21,587 nt of DNA from JBBSHE01 sp038253325 (lineage in GTDB: Bacteria; Actinomycetota; Actinomycetes; Propionibacteriales; Nocardioidaceae). Location of the stretch: positions 1 to 21,587 of the forward strand of contig JBBSHE010000043.1 of NCBI GenBank assembly GCA_038253325.1, read 5' to 3'. Within the stretch, counting starts at the first letter, position 1, and every line of letters begins with the position of its first letter. Made by a program: the position numbers and the translations under genes. Below, in pieces: positions 15,762 to 21,587 of this stretch. The notes under the pieces are model-generated. The model was not told where the DNA came from and did not search any database. It saw only the letters and a program-made list of their open reading frames with translations.

Positions 15762-16786
15762 GGCGGGTCTGCCGGGCGGGCCGGAAGCTCCACTCGCATC
15801 CGGGCTCCACCGCTCGGTGACGCGTCGATGGTGACGGTCCCGCCGTGTGCTGCGACGATCCCGTTGACGATGTACAGGCCGAGCCCGGAGCCCGTGCTGC
15901 CGCCGTGGCGCCAGAACTTGTGAAAGATGCGTGGCCGCACCACGTCGGGGATCCCGCCGCCGCAGTCGTCGACATGTATCTCTGCGCCGCCGCCGCCCGT
16001 CCTGCGCAAGTGAACGGTGATCGGGGGTTCGCCGTGCCTGGTCGCGTTCTCGACCAGGTTCGCGACGACCTGCGCCAGTCGGTCCTGATCGCCCCACACC
16101 GGCACCTGCCCCGGCGAGTCGAGCGTGATGAGGGCGGCGCCGCTTGCGGTGAGCGACTCGAGCTGACGTCGTACGGCCTGGTCCAGATCGAGCTCCCGTG
16201 GCCGTACGACCAGCCGTCCGGTGTCGATCCTGGCGACATCGAGCAGGTCCTCGATCAGCCGGGTCAGCCGGTCGGCGTCGGCATCGACCGTTCGGAGCAT
16301 CAGCTGCCGCTGGGAGTCGTTGAAGCGTTCCCATTTCGACAGCAGGGTCGAGGTGAAGCCCTTGACACCGGTGAGCGGCGACCGAAGCTCGTGCGCCACG
16401 GTCGCGACCAGGTCGGAGCGGTCGCGGTCCATCCGGGACCGGGAGCGGGCGTCACGCACCGAGACGACGACGGCAACCACCCGGCCGGCCGGGCGATCGC
16501 GTTGCAGGCGCACCGACAACAGCAGCTCGCGGCCGTCGGGGGTGTACCAGCTGCTCTCGACGAGCAACCGCCGGACGGCGAAGCCGTCGTACGGGTTGGT
16601 GCAGCTGAACCAGTCCGCTCCGTCGGAATTCGCGACCGACAGGACCTCGCGCAGCGGGCGTCCGATGGGCTCTTCGACCCCGAGCAGGTGTCGGGCCACC
16701 GCGTTGCAGTGCGTCACCACCGCCTTGCCGTCAGCCACGACGAGCCCGTCGGGCAGGACGTCGATGTCGGGCAGGGTCTGGCCCAT
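15758..16786 (-). CDS. Soluble PAS-domain sensor histidine kinase (orphan)
   Basis: A 342-aa two-component kinase with no transmembrane segment, so cytoplasmic. A PAS-type sensor region spans about 10-115 (IDVLPDGLVVADGKAVVTHC onward). The dimerisation/phosphoacceptor domain has AHELRSP with His132. The ATPase domain shows an N-box with Asn247 (ANLVENATRHG), DCGGGIP (274-280) and GSGLGL (299-304), all intact. The ATG at 16786 lies 4 bases after the tsnR stop, with AAGGA about 12 nt upstream; a start at 16816 inside tsnR is possible. No response regulator gene is in the window. From memory, a kinase gene between the tsnR and pheS homologs also occurs in Streptomyces, so this is probably a conserved actinobacterial orphan. 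Signal and partner are unknown. Confidence 0.9.
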   Translation of the reverse strand: MGQTLPDIDVLPDGLVVADGKAVVTHCNAVARHLLGVEEPIGRPLREVLSVANSDGADWFSCTNPYDGFAVRRLLVESSWYTPDGRELLLSVRLQRDRPAGRVVAVVVSVRDARSRSRMDRDRSDLVATVAHELRSPLTGVKGFTSTLLSKWERFNDSQRQLMLRTVDADADRLTRLIEDLLDVARIDTGRLVVRPRELDLDQAVRRQLESLTASGAALITLDSPGQVPVWGDQDRLAQVVANLVENATRHGEPPITVHLRRTGGGGAEIHVDDCGGGIPDVVRPRIFHKFWRHGGSTGSGLGLYIVNGIVAAHGGTVTIDASPSGGARMRVELPARPADPP

Positions 16787-16790
16787 CCGG

Positions 16791-17606
16791 TCAGCGGTCC
16801 TTCGCGTGGTGGGCATGCGCGGACGCGTACAGACAGACGGCGGCGGCGGCCGCCAGGTTCAGGCTTTCGGCGCGGCCGTAGATCGGTATCGCCACCAGTG
16901 CGTCCGCCAAGCCGCGCTCGTCGTCGGTCAACCCGCGCGCCTCGTTCCCGAACAACCACAGCGTCGGCTGCCGGAGCAGGCCGCTCTCGGCCGCTCGGTC
17001 GAGGCTGATGGTCGCGTCGCCCGCGGCGCCGATGACGGTCAGCCCCGCCCGGCGAGCTGCGACCACGGCGTCGGTGACGGCCACGCCTGACACGACAGGA
17101 ATGTGGAACAGGCTTCCGGCACTTGCCCGGACGACCTTGCCGTTGTACGGGTCGACGCTGGTGCCGGCCAAGACGACCGCGTCGGCACCGGCTGCATCTG
17201 CCGCGCGGACGACCGTACCGGCGTTTCCGGGATCACGGCAGTCCGCGAGCACGACCGCCAGCCGGGCTTGGTCGAGGATATCCAGCCCCGCCTCCAGAAA
17301 CGCGCACTCTGCGACGATGCCCTGCGGGTGGACGGTTTCGGCGAGGGTCGCAAGCCCGGCCGCGTCGACGACCAGCCACGGGATGGATGCGTCCGTGGCC
17401 AGCTGGACGAGGTCGGGATACCGGTCGTCCGCGCCGGCTGCCGCGAACACGCGCCGGACGCAGCCAGAACGCCGTAACGCCGCATGGACGGTTTGCGGCC
17501 CCTCGACGAGGAAGCTCCGGGTGGCGACCCGGTCCTCGCGACGGCGCAGCCTGCGGGCAAACTTGACCGAGCCCGATCGGGCGGTCAGCACCTGCACGTT
17601 GTGCAC
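16791..17606 (-). CDS. tsnR: TrmH/SpoU-family RNA 2'-O-methyltransferase
   Basis: A SPOUT-class methyltransferase that uses S-adenosylmethionine to methylate a ribose in rRNA or tRNA. It has 271 aa with an N-terminal substrate-binding domain (FLVEGPQTV at 32-40) and the C-terminal trefoil-knot domain. Motif 1 is NAGTVVRAADAAG (Asn128), motif 2 LFGNEARGL (218-226) and motif 3 IPIYGRAESLNLAAAAAV (240 onward). It belongs with the 23S-type TsnR/RlmB-like enzymes by gene position after rplT; the exact target is not determined. The start is uncertain: GTG codons at 17606, 17597 and 17591 are all possible and none has a good Shine-Dalgarno sequence. I chose the first, 13 bases after the rplT stop. 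Confidence 0.88.
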   Translation of the reverse strand: MHNVQVLTARSGSVKFARRLRRREDRVATRSFLVEGPQTVHAALRRSGCVRRVFAAAGADDRYPDLVQLATDASIPWLVVDAAGLATLAETVHPQGIVAECAFLEAGLDILDQARLAVVLADCRDPGNAGTVVRAADAAGADAVVLAGTSVDPYNGKVVRASAGSLFHIPVVSGVAVTDAVVAARRAGLTVIGAAGDATISLDRAAESGLLRQPTLWLFGNEARGLTDDERGLADALVAIPIYGRAESLNLAAAAAVCLYASAHAHHAKDR

Positions 17607-17619
17607 GACGCGTCGGACG

Positions 17620-17997
17620 TCAGGAGGCCGCGGCGGCAGGAGCCGGGACGTGCTCCTTCGCAACGACGACGAGCTGCGCGAATGCGGCCTCGTCGTTGAC
17701 GGCGAGGTCGGCGAGGATTTTGCGGTCCACCTCGACCCCGGCCTCACGAAGACCCTGGATGAACCGGTTGTAGGTCATGCCGTTCGCCCGAGCAGCGGCG
17801 TTGATCCTGATGATCCAGAGTCGCCGGAAGTCGCCCTTGCGGGCACGCCGGTCGCGGTAGCTGTAGACCAAGGAGTGGGCGACCTGCTCCTTGGCCTTGC
17901 GGTACAGGCGCGAGCGCTGGCCGCGGTATCCGCTGGCCTGCTCGAGCGTCTCTCGACGCTTCTTGTGGGCGTTGACTGCCCGCTTCACGCGTGCCAC
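17620..17997 (-). CDS. rplT: Ribosomal protein bL20
   Basis: A 50S subunit protein needed early in large-subunit assembly, which binds 23S rRNA. It has 125 aa with the family opening MARVKRAVNAHKKRR, the basic helical stretch ASGYRGQRSRLYRKAKEQV and the globular WIIRINAAARANGMTYNRFI. The C-terminus ends in an Ala/Pro tail (PAPAAAAS) beyond the usual end. The GTG start at 17997 has GAAGGAG about 8 nt upstream. It follows rpmI by 46 bases. In other bacteria L20 represses the infC-rpmI-rplT mRNA by binding it; the palindrome at 18271-18292 is a possible place for similar control here. Confidence 0.98.
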   Translation of the reverse strand: MARVKRAVNAHKKRRETLEQASGYRGQRSRLYRKAKEQVAHSLVYSYRDRRARKGDFRRLWIIRINAAARANGMTYNRFIQGLREAGVEVDRKILADLAVNDEAAFAQLVVVAKEHVPAPAAAAS

Positions 17998-18043
17998 GTC
18001 AGATACTCCTTCTCAACTGGCCTTGTCGCCGGGGTTCGGGTGT

Positions 18044-18241
18044 TCACTTGCCGAGCAGGCGCTTGACCCGCTTGGTATCAGCCTTCGACACGGAGGTCGG
18101 GCCGTCGTCGAGGCGGGTACGCGCGGTCGACTTCTTCTGCATCAGGTGCGTCTGGCGGCGCCCCTTGTCGTGCAGCAGCTTGCCGGTTCCGGTGACCCGG
18201 ACCCGCTTGCTGGTGCCCGAGTGGGTCTTGTTCTTCGGCAT
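18044..18241 (-). CDS. rpmI: Ribosomal protein bL35
   Basis: A small basic 50S protein of 65 aa, the normal length. It opens MPKNKTHSGTSKRVRVTGTG and includes KGRRQTHLMQKKSTARTR, the conserved family body. The ATG start at 18241 is preceded by AAGGACGAG. It lies 59 bases after infC and 46 before rplT in the standard infC-rpmI-rplT order. Confidence 0.98.
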   Translation of the reverse strand: MPKNKTHSGTSKRVRVTGTGKLLHDKGRRQTHLMQKKSTARTRLDDGPTSVSKADTKRVKRLLGK

Positions 18242-18270
18242 GGTCGATCTCGTCCTTCGTACGTCGTGCG

Positions 18271-18292
18271 TCCCTCCGCTCGAGCGGAGGGA
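18271..18292. promoter_or_regulatory. 22-bp perfect palindrome between infC and rpmI
   Basis: TCCCTCCGCT followed directly by its reverse complement makes a perfect GC-rich 22-bp palindrome, nearly filling the 59-base infC-rpmI gap. In the mRNA it would form a strong hairpin just before the rpmI ribosome site. It could control rpmI-rplT translation (the region where L20 acts in E. coli), partly end transcription, or mark an RNA cleavage site. The role is inference. Confidence 0.7.
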
Positions 18293-18300
18293 TCGCGGTC

Positions 18301-18978
18301 TCAGATCTCGGGGTCCAAGTTCTCGGAGCGGCGGCGTTCGCGTCTGGGGACGTCAGCGACCTCTGCCGCGTGCTGGAGACGCTCGGTACGTTCGGCCGCC
18401 CGGTCGGCCCTTCGAACGGCTGCGACCCGTGCGCGTTCGGCTCGTACCTCGGCCTTCGCCTCGGCCTTCTTCTTGTGCGGTCCGATCACCATGATCATGT
18501 TCCGGCCGTCCTGCTTGGGCGCCGACTCGACCGAGCCGAGATCCTCGACGTCCGTGGCGAGCCGCTGAAGCAGCCGGAACCCGAGCTCGGGCCGGTGCTG
18601 TTCACGTCCGCGGAACATGATCGTGATCTTGACCTTGTCGCCCTGCCGGAGGAAACGCTCGACGTGACCCTTCTTGGTGTCGTAGTCGTGGGCGTCGATC
18701 TTGGGGCGAAGCTTCATCTCCTTGATCACGGTGTTGGTCTGGTTGCGCCGGGTCTCACGGGCCTTCTGCGCCGCTTCGTACTTGAACTTTCCGTAGTCCA
18801 TCAGCTTGCAGACGGGGGGGCGAGCCGTCGGCGCGACTTCGACGAGGTCGAGGTCGGACTCCCTGGCCAGACGCAGTGCGTCGTCGATTCGGACGATTCC
18901 CACCTGTTCTCCGCCGGGTCCGACGAGGCGGACCTCCGGTACGCGGATTCGGTCGTTGACGCGCAACTCTGTGGTGAT
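18301..18978 (-). CDS. infC: Translation initiation factor IF-3, apparent ATC start
   Basis: IF-3 binds the 30S subunit, prevents premature joining with 50S and checks start codons. It has 225 aa. The N-domain begins TELRVNDRIRVPEVRLVGP, the family signature is PPVCKLMDYGKFKYEAAQKARE, and the C-domain includes KVKITIMFRGREQHRPELG and QDGRNMIMVIGPHKKK. A charged tail of about 45 residues, rich in Arg/Ala/Glu, extends beyond the conserved core. The best start is ATC (18976-18978): AGGAGG (18983-18988) lies 4 nt upstream, and no ATG, GTG or TTG fits that site. IF-3 genes are known for rare start codons (AUU in E. coli) that allow self-repression. The upstream frame stays open to a TTG at 19242, but that extension looks like leader RNA rather than protein. 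Confidence 0.93.
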   Translation of the reverse strand: MTTELRVNDRIRVPEVRLVGPGGEQVGIVRIDDALRLARESDLDLVEVAPTARPPVCKLMDYGKFKYEAAQKARETRRNQTNTVIKEMKLRPKIDAHDYDTKKGHVERFLRQGDKVKITIMFRGREQHRPELGFRLLQRLATDVEDLGSVESAPKQDGRNMIMVIGPHKKKAEAKAEVRAERARVAAVRRADRAAERTERLQHAAEVADVPRRERRRSENLDPEI

Positions 18979-19336
18979 GGGTCCTCCTGGTATGTCGTTG
19001 GTCGCTGATCCAGCGGCGACCCGATCGATCAGAAAAGGCCTCCGCTGTGCACGCGCGAAGGCCTCATCCCGGCTGCGGCCGAAGCCACAGACCGACAGGG
19101 TCGGGCTCGGCCCGACGGTGTCGACACGGACCCGACGACCCGGTGCCGGGCTTCGAGCCCTTCGGCTCTCGGCTTCGACTTCAGTGTCGGTGCGGGTGGG
19201 AGAGGATCTCCTCTTGTGCCCACTGCCGAAGAGCACCGACAAGGCGCCATCCGGTGGTGGTGGTCAGTCGTCAAGACTACCAGAGCAGACCCGCGGCGGT
19301 CGCGTCTCGCCGGTCGGTCCCTCGATGCGAGGCCCC
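18979..19336 (-). promoter_or_regulatory. Long structured infC leader and promoter region
   Basis: The 358-base gap between the GNAT stop and infC holds no gene I can support. Besides the hairpin at 19033-19064 it contains AGAGG / CCTCT (about 19200-19213, tetraloop) and GAGCC / GGCTC (about 19155-19168, tetraloop), both flanked by further complementary bases. TTGACG (19269-19274) is a good -35 box, but no convincing -10 lies 16-18 bases later; TAGTCT at 19274-19279 is another weak -10 candidate. The transcription start is therefore not fixed. Confidence 0.5.
19033..19064 (-). terminator. Terminator/attenuator-like hairpin in the infC leader
   Basis: In the leader RNA a 10-bp stem (AGGCCTTCGC with GCGGAGGCCT, one U-G pair) and a 9-base loop are followed directly by UUUU. 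It sits about 55 bases before the infC start. This has the shape of an intrinsic terminator placed in a 5' leader, that is, a candidate attenuator controlling infC-rpmI-rplT. Alternatively it is the terminator of the GNAT gene upstream, although that gene ends more than 270 bases away. Confidence 0.6.
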
Positions 19337-20326
19337 TCACCGGCTGACAGTTGCTCTCGGCACGCTCGGGGGAACGGTCAGCGCAAACCGGTTGTGACGA
19401 CGCCGCACCACGAACCCGACCGATGCGTAAAGCCCGTACGCGCCGGTCGGACTGTCGGTGTCGGCGTCCAGCGAGACCGTGTCGTAGCCGGCAGCGGCCG
19501 CGTCCGAGACCACCCGCGACAACAATCCGCGCGCGATCCCGCGATCGCGATGTGTCCGGATCGTCCCCAGCTTGCTGACGTACAGATCTCTCACACCGGT
19601 GGTTTCCGCGACCGCCACGTACTCCTGGCTGATCAGGTACGCCACGACCGCTCCGCTCGACTCGTCGTACGCGACTCGGGACAGATGTGGACGAGCAGCC
19701 GAGGTGCCGTCGACCCACTGTCTCCACTTCGCCGGCGACCACGGCGTGAAGTCGTTGTAGTCACCGAACGCCTGGTTGTGCGCGTCGAGGACCTCGGCGC
19801 TGCGGCTCTGGTCGTACGCGGTGACCTGGATCTCGTCGAAGTCGGGTGGCGACGGGACGGGGGCCGAGCACGGACGCTCCATCCGGACCTCCCGGCCGAC
19901 AACCTCGAAGCCGAGCTCCGCCAGCAGCCCGACCTGGGCTCGGTTGGCGGGGTACCCGTCCGTGGTGACCAGCGCATGCAGGTCCGGGTACCGGGCGTCC
20001 CGGTCGGCGACGGCCTGCCGAATGCTCCAAGCCAGCAGTTGCGAACCGATGCCCTGCCCACGGTGGGCGGGATCCACTGCGCCTGAGACATCGGTGCGCA
20101 GCCTGTCCCCGACGGGCTGCTCGCGCGGGCGCACCGCCGCGTAGCCGACGAGCTCGTCGTCGATCGAGACTCCAACGAAGTGCTCGGGCCGCATCGTCGG
20201 ATCCGTGAGCTCTTCGGCGAGGTCGCGCTCGTTGCAGATCTCACCGGTGTCGTCGACACGCTCGACCCGCGCGGACAGCTCCGCCCACCTGCGGGTGTCG
20301 GTCAGCCGGTCCCAGGTCAGCTCCAC
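19337..20326 (-). CDS. Tandem GNAT-domain acetyltransferase
   Basis: A 329-aa cytoplasmic protein with two GNAT (acetyl-CoA-dependent N-acetyltransferase) folds. In the N-terminal domain the acetyl-CoA loop is VDPAHRGQGIGSQLL (84-98), followed by a TDGYPANRAQVGLLAELGF block. The C-terminal domain carries LGTIRTHRDRGIARGLL and later TGAYGLYASVGF. This double-GNAT layout resembles the mycothiol synthase (MshD) architecture, but the substrate cannot be deduced and it should not be called MshD. The GTG at 20326 is preferred over 20380 because a promoter (TTGTCC, 17 bases, TACAGT) ends 7 nt before it and no Shine-Dalgarno sequence exists, indicating a leaderless message. It diverges from the secreted-protein gene. 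Confidence 0.85.
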   Translation of the reverse strand: MELTWDRLTDTRRWAELSARVERVDDTGEICNERDLAEELTDPTMRPEHFVGVSIDDELVGYAAVRPREQPVGDRLRTDVSGAVDPAHRGQGIGSQLLAWSIRQAVADRDARYPDLHALVTTDGYPANRAQVGLLAELGFEVVGREVRMERPCSAPVPSPPDFDEIQVTAYDQSRSAEVLDAHNQAFGDYNDFTPWSPAKWRQWVDGTSAARPHLSRVAYDESSGAVVAYLISQEYVAVAETTGVRDLYVSKLGTIRTHRDRGIARGLLSRVVSDAAAAGYDTVSLDADTDSPTGAYGLYASVGFVVRRRHNRFALTVPPSVPRATVSR

Positions 20327-20333
20327 GGCCGAC

Positions 20334-20373
20334 ACTGTAGGTTCGGCCACCAAACCGGACAACCGAGTTGTCC
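20334..20373 (-). promoter_or_regulatory. Promoter with two abutting inverted repeats, GNAT gene
   Basis: On the minus strand, TTGTCC (20357-20362), 17 bases and TACAGT (20334-20339) form the promoter. Two 17-bp inverted repeats of 7-3-7 form lie end to end over it: GGACAAC-CGA-GTTGTCC (20357-20373, perfect) covering the -35, and GGTTCGG-CCA-CCAAACC (20340-20356, one G-T mismatch) filling the spacer exactly. This looks like a repressor operator. The regulator is unknown. Confidence 0.6.
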
Positions 20374-20677
20374 CTACCACGCATCCGGTCTACGACGCGA
20401 TCAGGATCCACAGTGGCCACCTGCACTGACCTCCACCAGGGTGCGGCGGCCCGGCACCAGTCGGTGCGTCGTGGCGGCGCCGACCTGCAGGTCGGCATCC
20501 GGTAGCGAGCATGACCCGGGCTGAAGTGTGGTCAACCGGGCACCGTCCGTCATTGTTTCGCCACGATGCGGACCGTATGTTGCCGACCGGGGCGATTTGG
20601 GTGACCTCGCTATGCGTCGGGCCTCCGAACTGGGAGACTGGTTGAAACGTGAATGATCGAGCGCGCGAGGAGCGGTT
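20374..20677 (+). promoter_or_regulatory. Intergenic region with candidate promoter for the secreted protein
   Basis: A 304-base divergent gap without a gene. A candidate rightward promoter is TTGTTT (20553-20558), 17 bases, TATGTT (20576-20581), giving a leader of about 90 nt. A perfect 18-bp palindrome, GCCGACCTGCAGGTCGGC (20479-20496), lies about 55 bases upstream of that promoter and could be an activator or repressor site. I looked for a c-di-AMP (ydaO) or other riboswitch and could not recognise one. Confidence 0.4.
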
Positions 20678-21587
20678 GTGCTTGTTGAGACATTCTCGGG
20701 GATCATCAGACGCCGGACCCGGCCGGTAACCGCGGTCGCTGCGGCCCTTGTCGTTGCCGGCCTGGTGCTCACGGCGGCACCCGCCCAAGCCGCCGAGGCG
20801 CATTTCAACCAAACCCCCTTGGCCGGCTGGCGGACCAGCGGCACCGGGTACGCGACGCTCATCGTCGGCAACACCGTCTATGTCGGCGGCACGTTTGCGC
20901 GGGTGCTCAGCCAGGATGGAACAAGCCGGCTGCCCCGGACCAACCTCGCCGCGTTCGACGCCACGACCGGCAACGTGATCAGCACCTTCCAGGCAAACAC
21001 CGACGCCGGCGTGCACTCCTTGGCCACGGACGGCACCCGGCTGTTCGTCGGCGGCGACTTCACGACGGTCAACGGGACCCCGCGGTCCAAGCTGGCCGCT
21101 GTCGATCTCGCGACCGGTGCCGTCGACCCGTGGACGGCAGACGCGAACAACACCGTGCTCGCGATGAAGGTCTCGAACGGCCAGCTGTTCGTCGGCGGTC
21201 GCTTCACCACGCTCGCCGGTGCAACCCGAACCAGACTCGGTGCGGTCAACTTGCTCGACGGATCGCCCACATCGTTCGCCCCGTCGGCGAACAACGTCAT
21301 CCAGTCCCTGGCCGTCGACTCGACTAGCGGAATCGTGTACGCCGGTGGCCGCCAGACGACGATCAACGGAAGCCCGAGCGCGTACCTGTCGAAGTTGAAC
21401 CCGCTCGGTTCGCTGCTCCCGATGACCTGGTCGTCGCTGACGACCTCTGCCCAGGCGTTGGACCTGAGCGCCGACGGCACCCGGCTCGCGGTGATGAGCG
21501 TGGCCAACACCGGCGCGTGGTACGACACGTCGAGTGGAGCCCGCCGCTGGTCCCAGCGCTGCGACGGCAACGGCCAGGCGGTCAAGA
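20678..21587 (+). CDS. Secreted repeat protein, propeller-like (3' end outside window)
   Basis: The first 303 codons of an exported protein; the frame runs off the window. The GTG start at 20678 has GAGGAG (20667-20672) 5 nt upstream. The N-terminus has RRRTR, a hydrophobic stretch (about 17-33) and APAQA, with likely signal peptidase I cleavage after residue 38. The mature part carries repeats of about 50 residues, with cores VYVGGTF (67-73), LFVGGDF (122-128), LFVGGRF (170-176) and VYAGGRQ (220-226), most followed by a G-x-x-R-x-x-L-A-A-x-D-x-x-T-G type strand turn. This resembles delta-60/DUF5122 or WD40-like beta-propeller blades, often found in actinobacterial cell-surface proteins with further C-terminal domains. 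Function is unknown; it is probably extracellular. Confidence 0.85.
   Translation, partial: MLVETFSGIIRRRTRPVTAVAAALVVAGLVLTAAPAQAAEAHFNQTPLAGWRTSGTGYATLIVGNTVYVGGTFARVLSQDGTSRLPRTNLAAFDATTGNVISTFQANTDAGVHSLATDGTRLFVGGDFTTVNGTPRSKLAAVDLATGAVDPWTADANNTVLAMKVSNGQLFVGGRFTTLAGATRTRLGAVNLLDGSPTSFAPSANNVIQSLAVDSTSGIVYAGGRQTTINGSPSAYLSKLNPLGSLLPMTWSSLTTSAQALDLSADGTRLAVMSVANTGAWYDTSSGARRWSQRCDGNGQAVK

Noticed and set aside
18979..19242. In-frame N-terminal extension of infC from a TTG at 19242 (88 codons)
   Set aside because: The extension is low-complexity, overlaps the terminator-like hairpin and structured leader, and the strong AGGAGG lies inside it just before the conserved IF-3 start.
20374..20677. 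Possible c-di-AMP (ydaO) riboswitch upstream of the secreted protein
   Set aside because: Such switches often precede actinobacterial cell-wall proteins, but I could not match the conserved core motifs here.

Overview
The window is chromosomal DNA from a high-GC actinobacterium. The genes use many GTG starts and GTGA/ATGA stop-start overlaps. The gene order infC-rpmI-rplT-tsnR / pheST / argCJBDFRGH / mpg-tyrS is one I know from actinobacterial chromosomes such as Mycobacterium and Streptomyces. The partial 16S rRNA and its leader look most like Propionibacteriales (Nocardioides/Kribbella-like), but I cannot fix the genus by reading alone.

Layout. Almost everything is on the minus strand, so transcription runs from high to low coordinates. 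At the right edge a secreted repeat (propeller-like) protein reads rightward off the window (20678 onward). It diverges from a tandem-GNAT acetyltransferase (19337-20326). Next comes a long structured leader and the translation cluster infC-rpmI-rplT-tsnR, followed by an orphan PAS histidine kinase and pheS-pheT. Forty-six bases after pheT, a promoter with an operator-like inverted repeat starts the complete arginine operon argC-J-B-D-F-R-G-H (3529-11970), which includes its own repressor gene argR. A convergent SRPBCC-family gene (2974-3405) ends opposite argH, and the 123-base gap between them holds a striking symmetric set of three palindromes. Then come mpg and tyrS, and a 515-base gap carrying a strong rRNA promoter and antitermination-type leader. 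The 5' end of a 16S rRNA gene leaves the window at position 1.

How the genes work together. infC, rpmI, rplT, tsnR, pheS, pheT, tyrS and the rRNA operon all serve ribosome assembly, initiation and tRNA charging. The arg genes make arginine from glutamate by the cyclic acetyl-ornithine route: ArgJ recycles the acetyl group, ArgB/C/D build N-acetylornithine, and ArgF/G/H convert ornithine to arginine. ArgR is expected to repress the operon.

Most notable points: (1) the 82-base triple palindrome between argH and the SRPBCC gene, whose two outer hairpins differ by a compensated base pair; (2) a TyrRS whose HIGH signature reads Val-Met-Gly-Asn; (3) infC with an apparent ATC start behind a strong Shine-Dalgarno sequence, preceded by a leader with a terminator-like hairpin; (4) a tandem-GNAT gene with an apparently leaderless GTG start and two abutting 7-3-7 inverted repeats over its promoter; (5) an orphan soluble histidine kinase inside a translation-gene cluster. 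The housekeeping genes look intact. I saw no mobile element, CRISPR array or tRNA gene.
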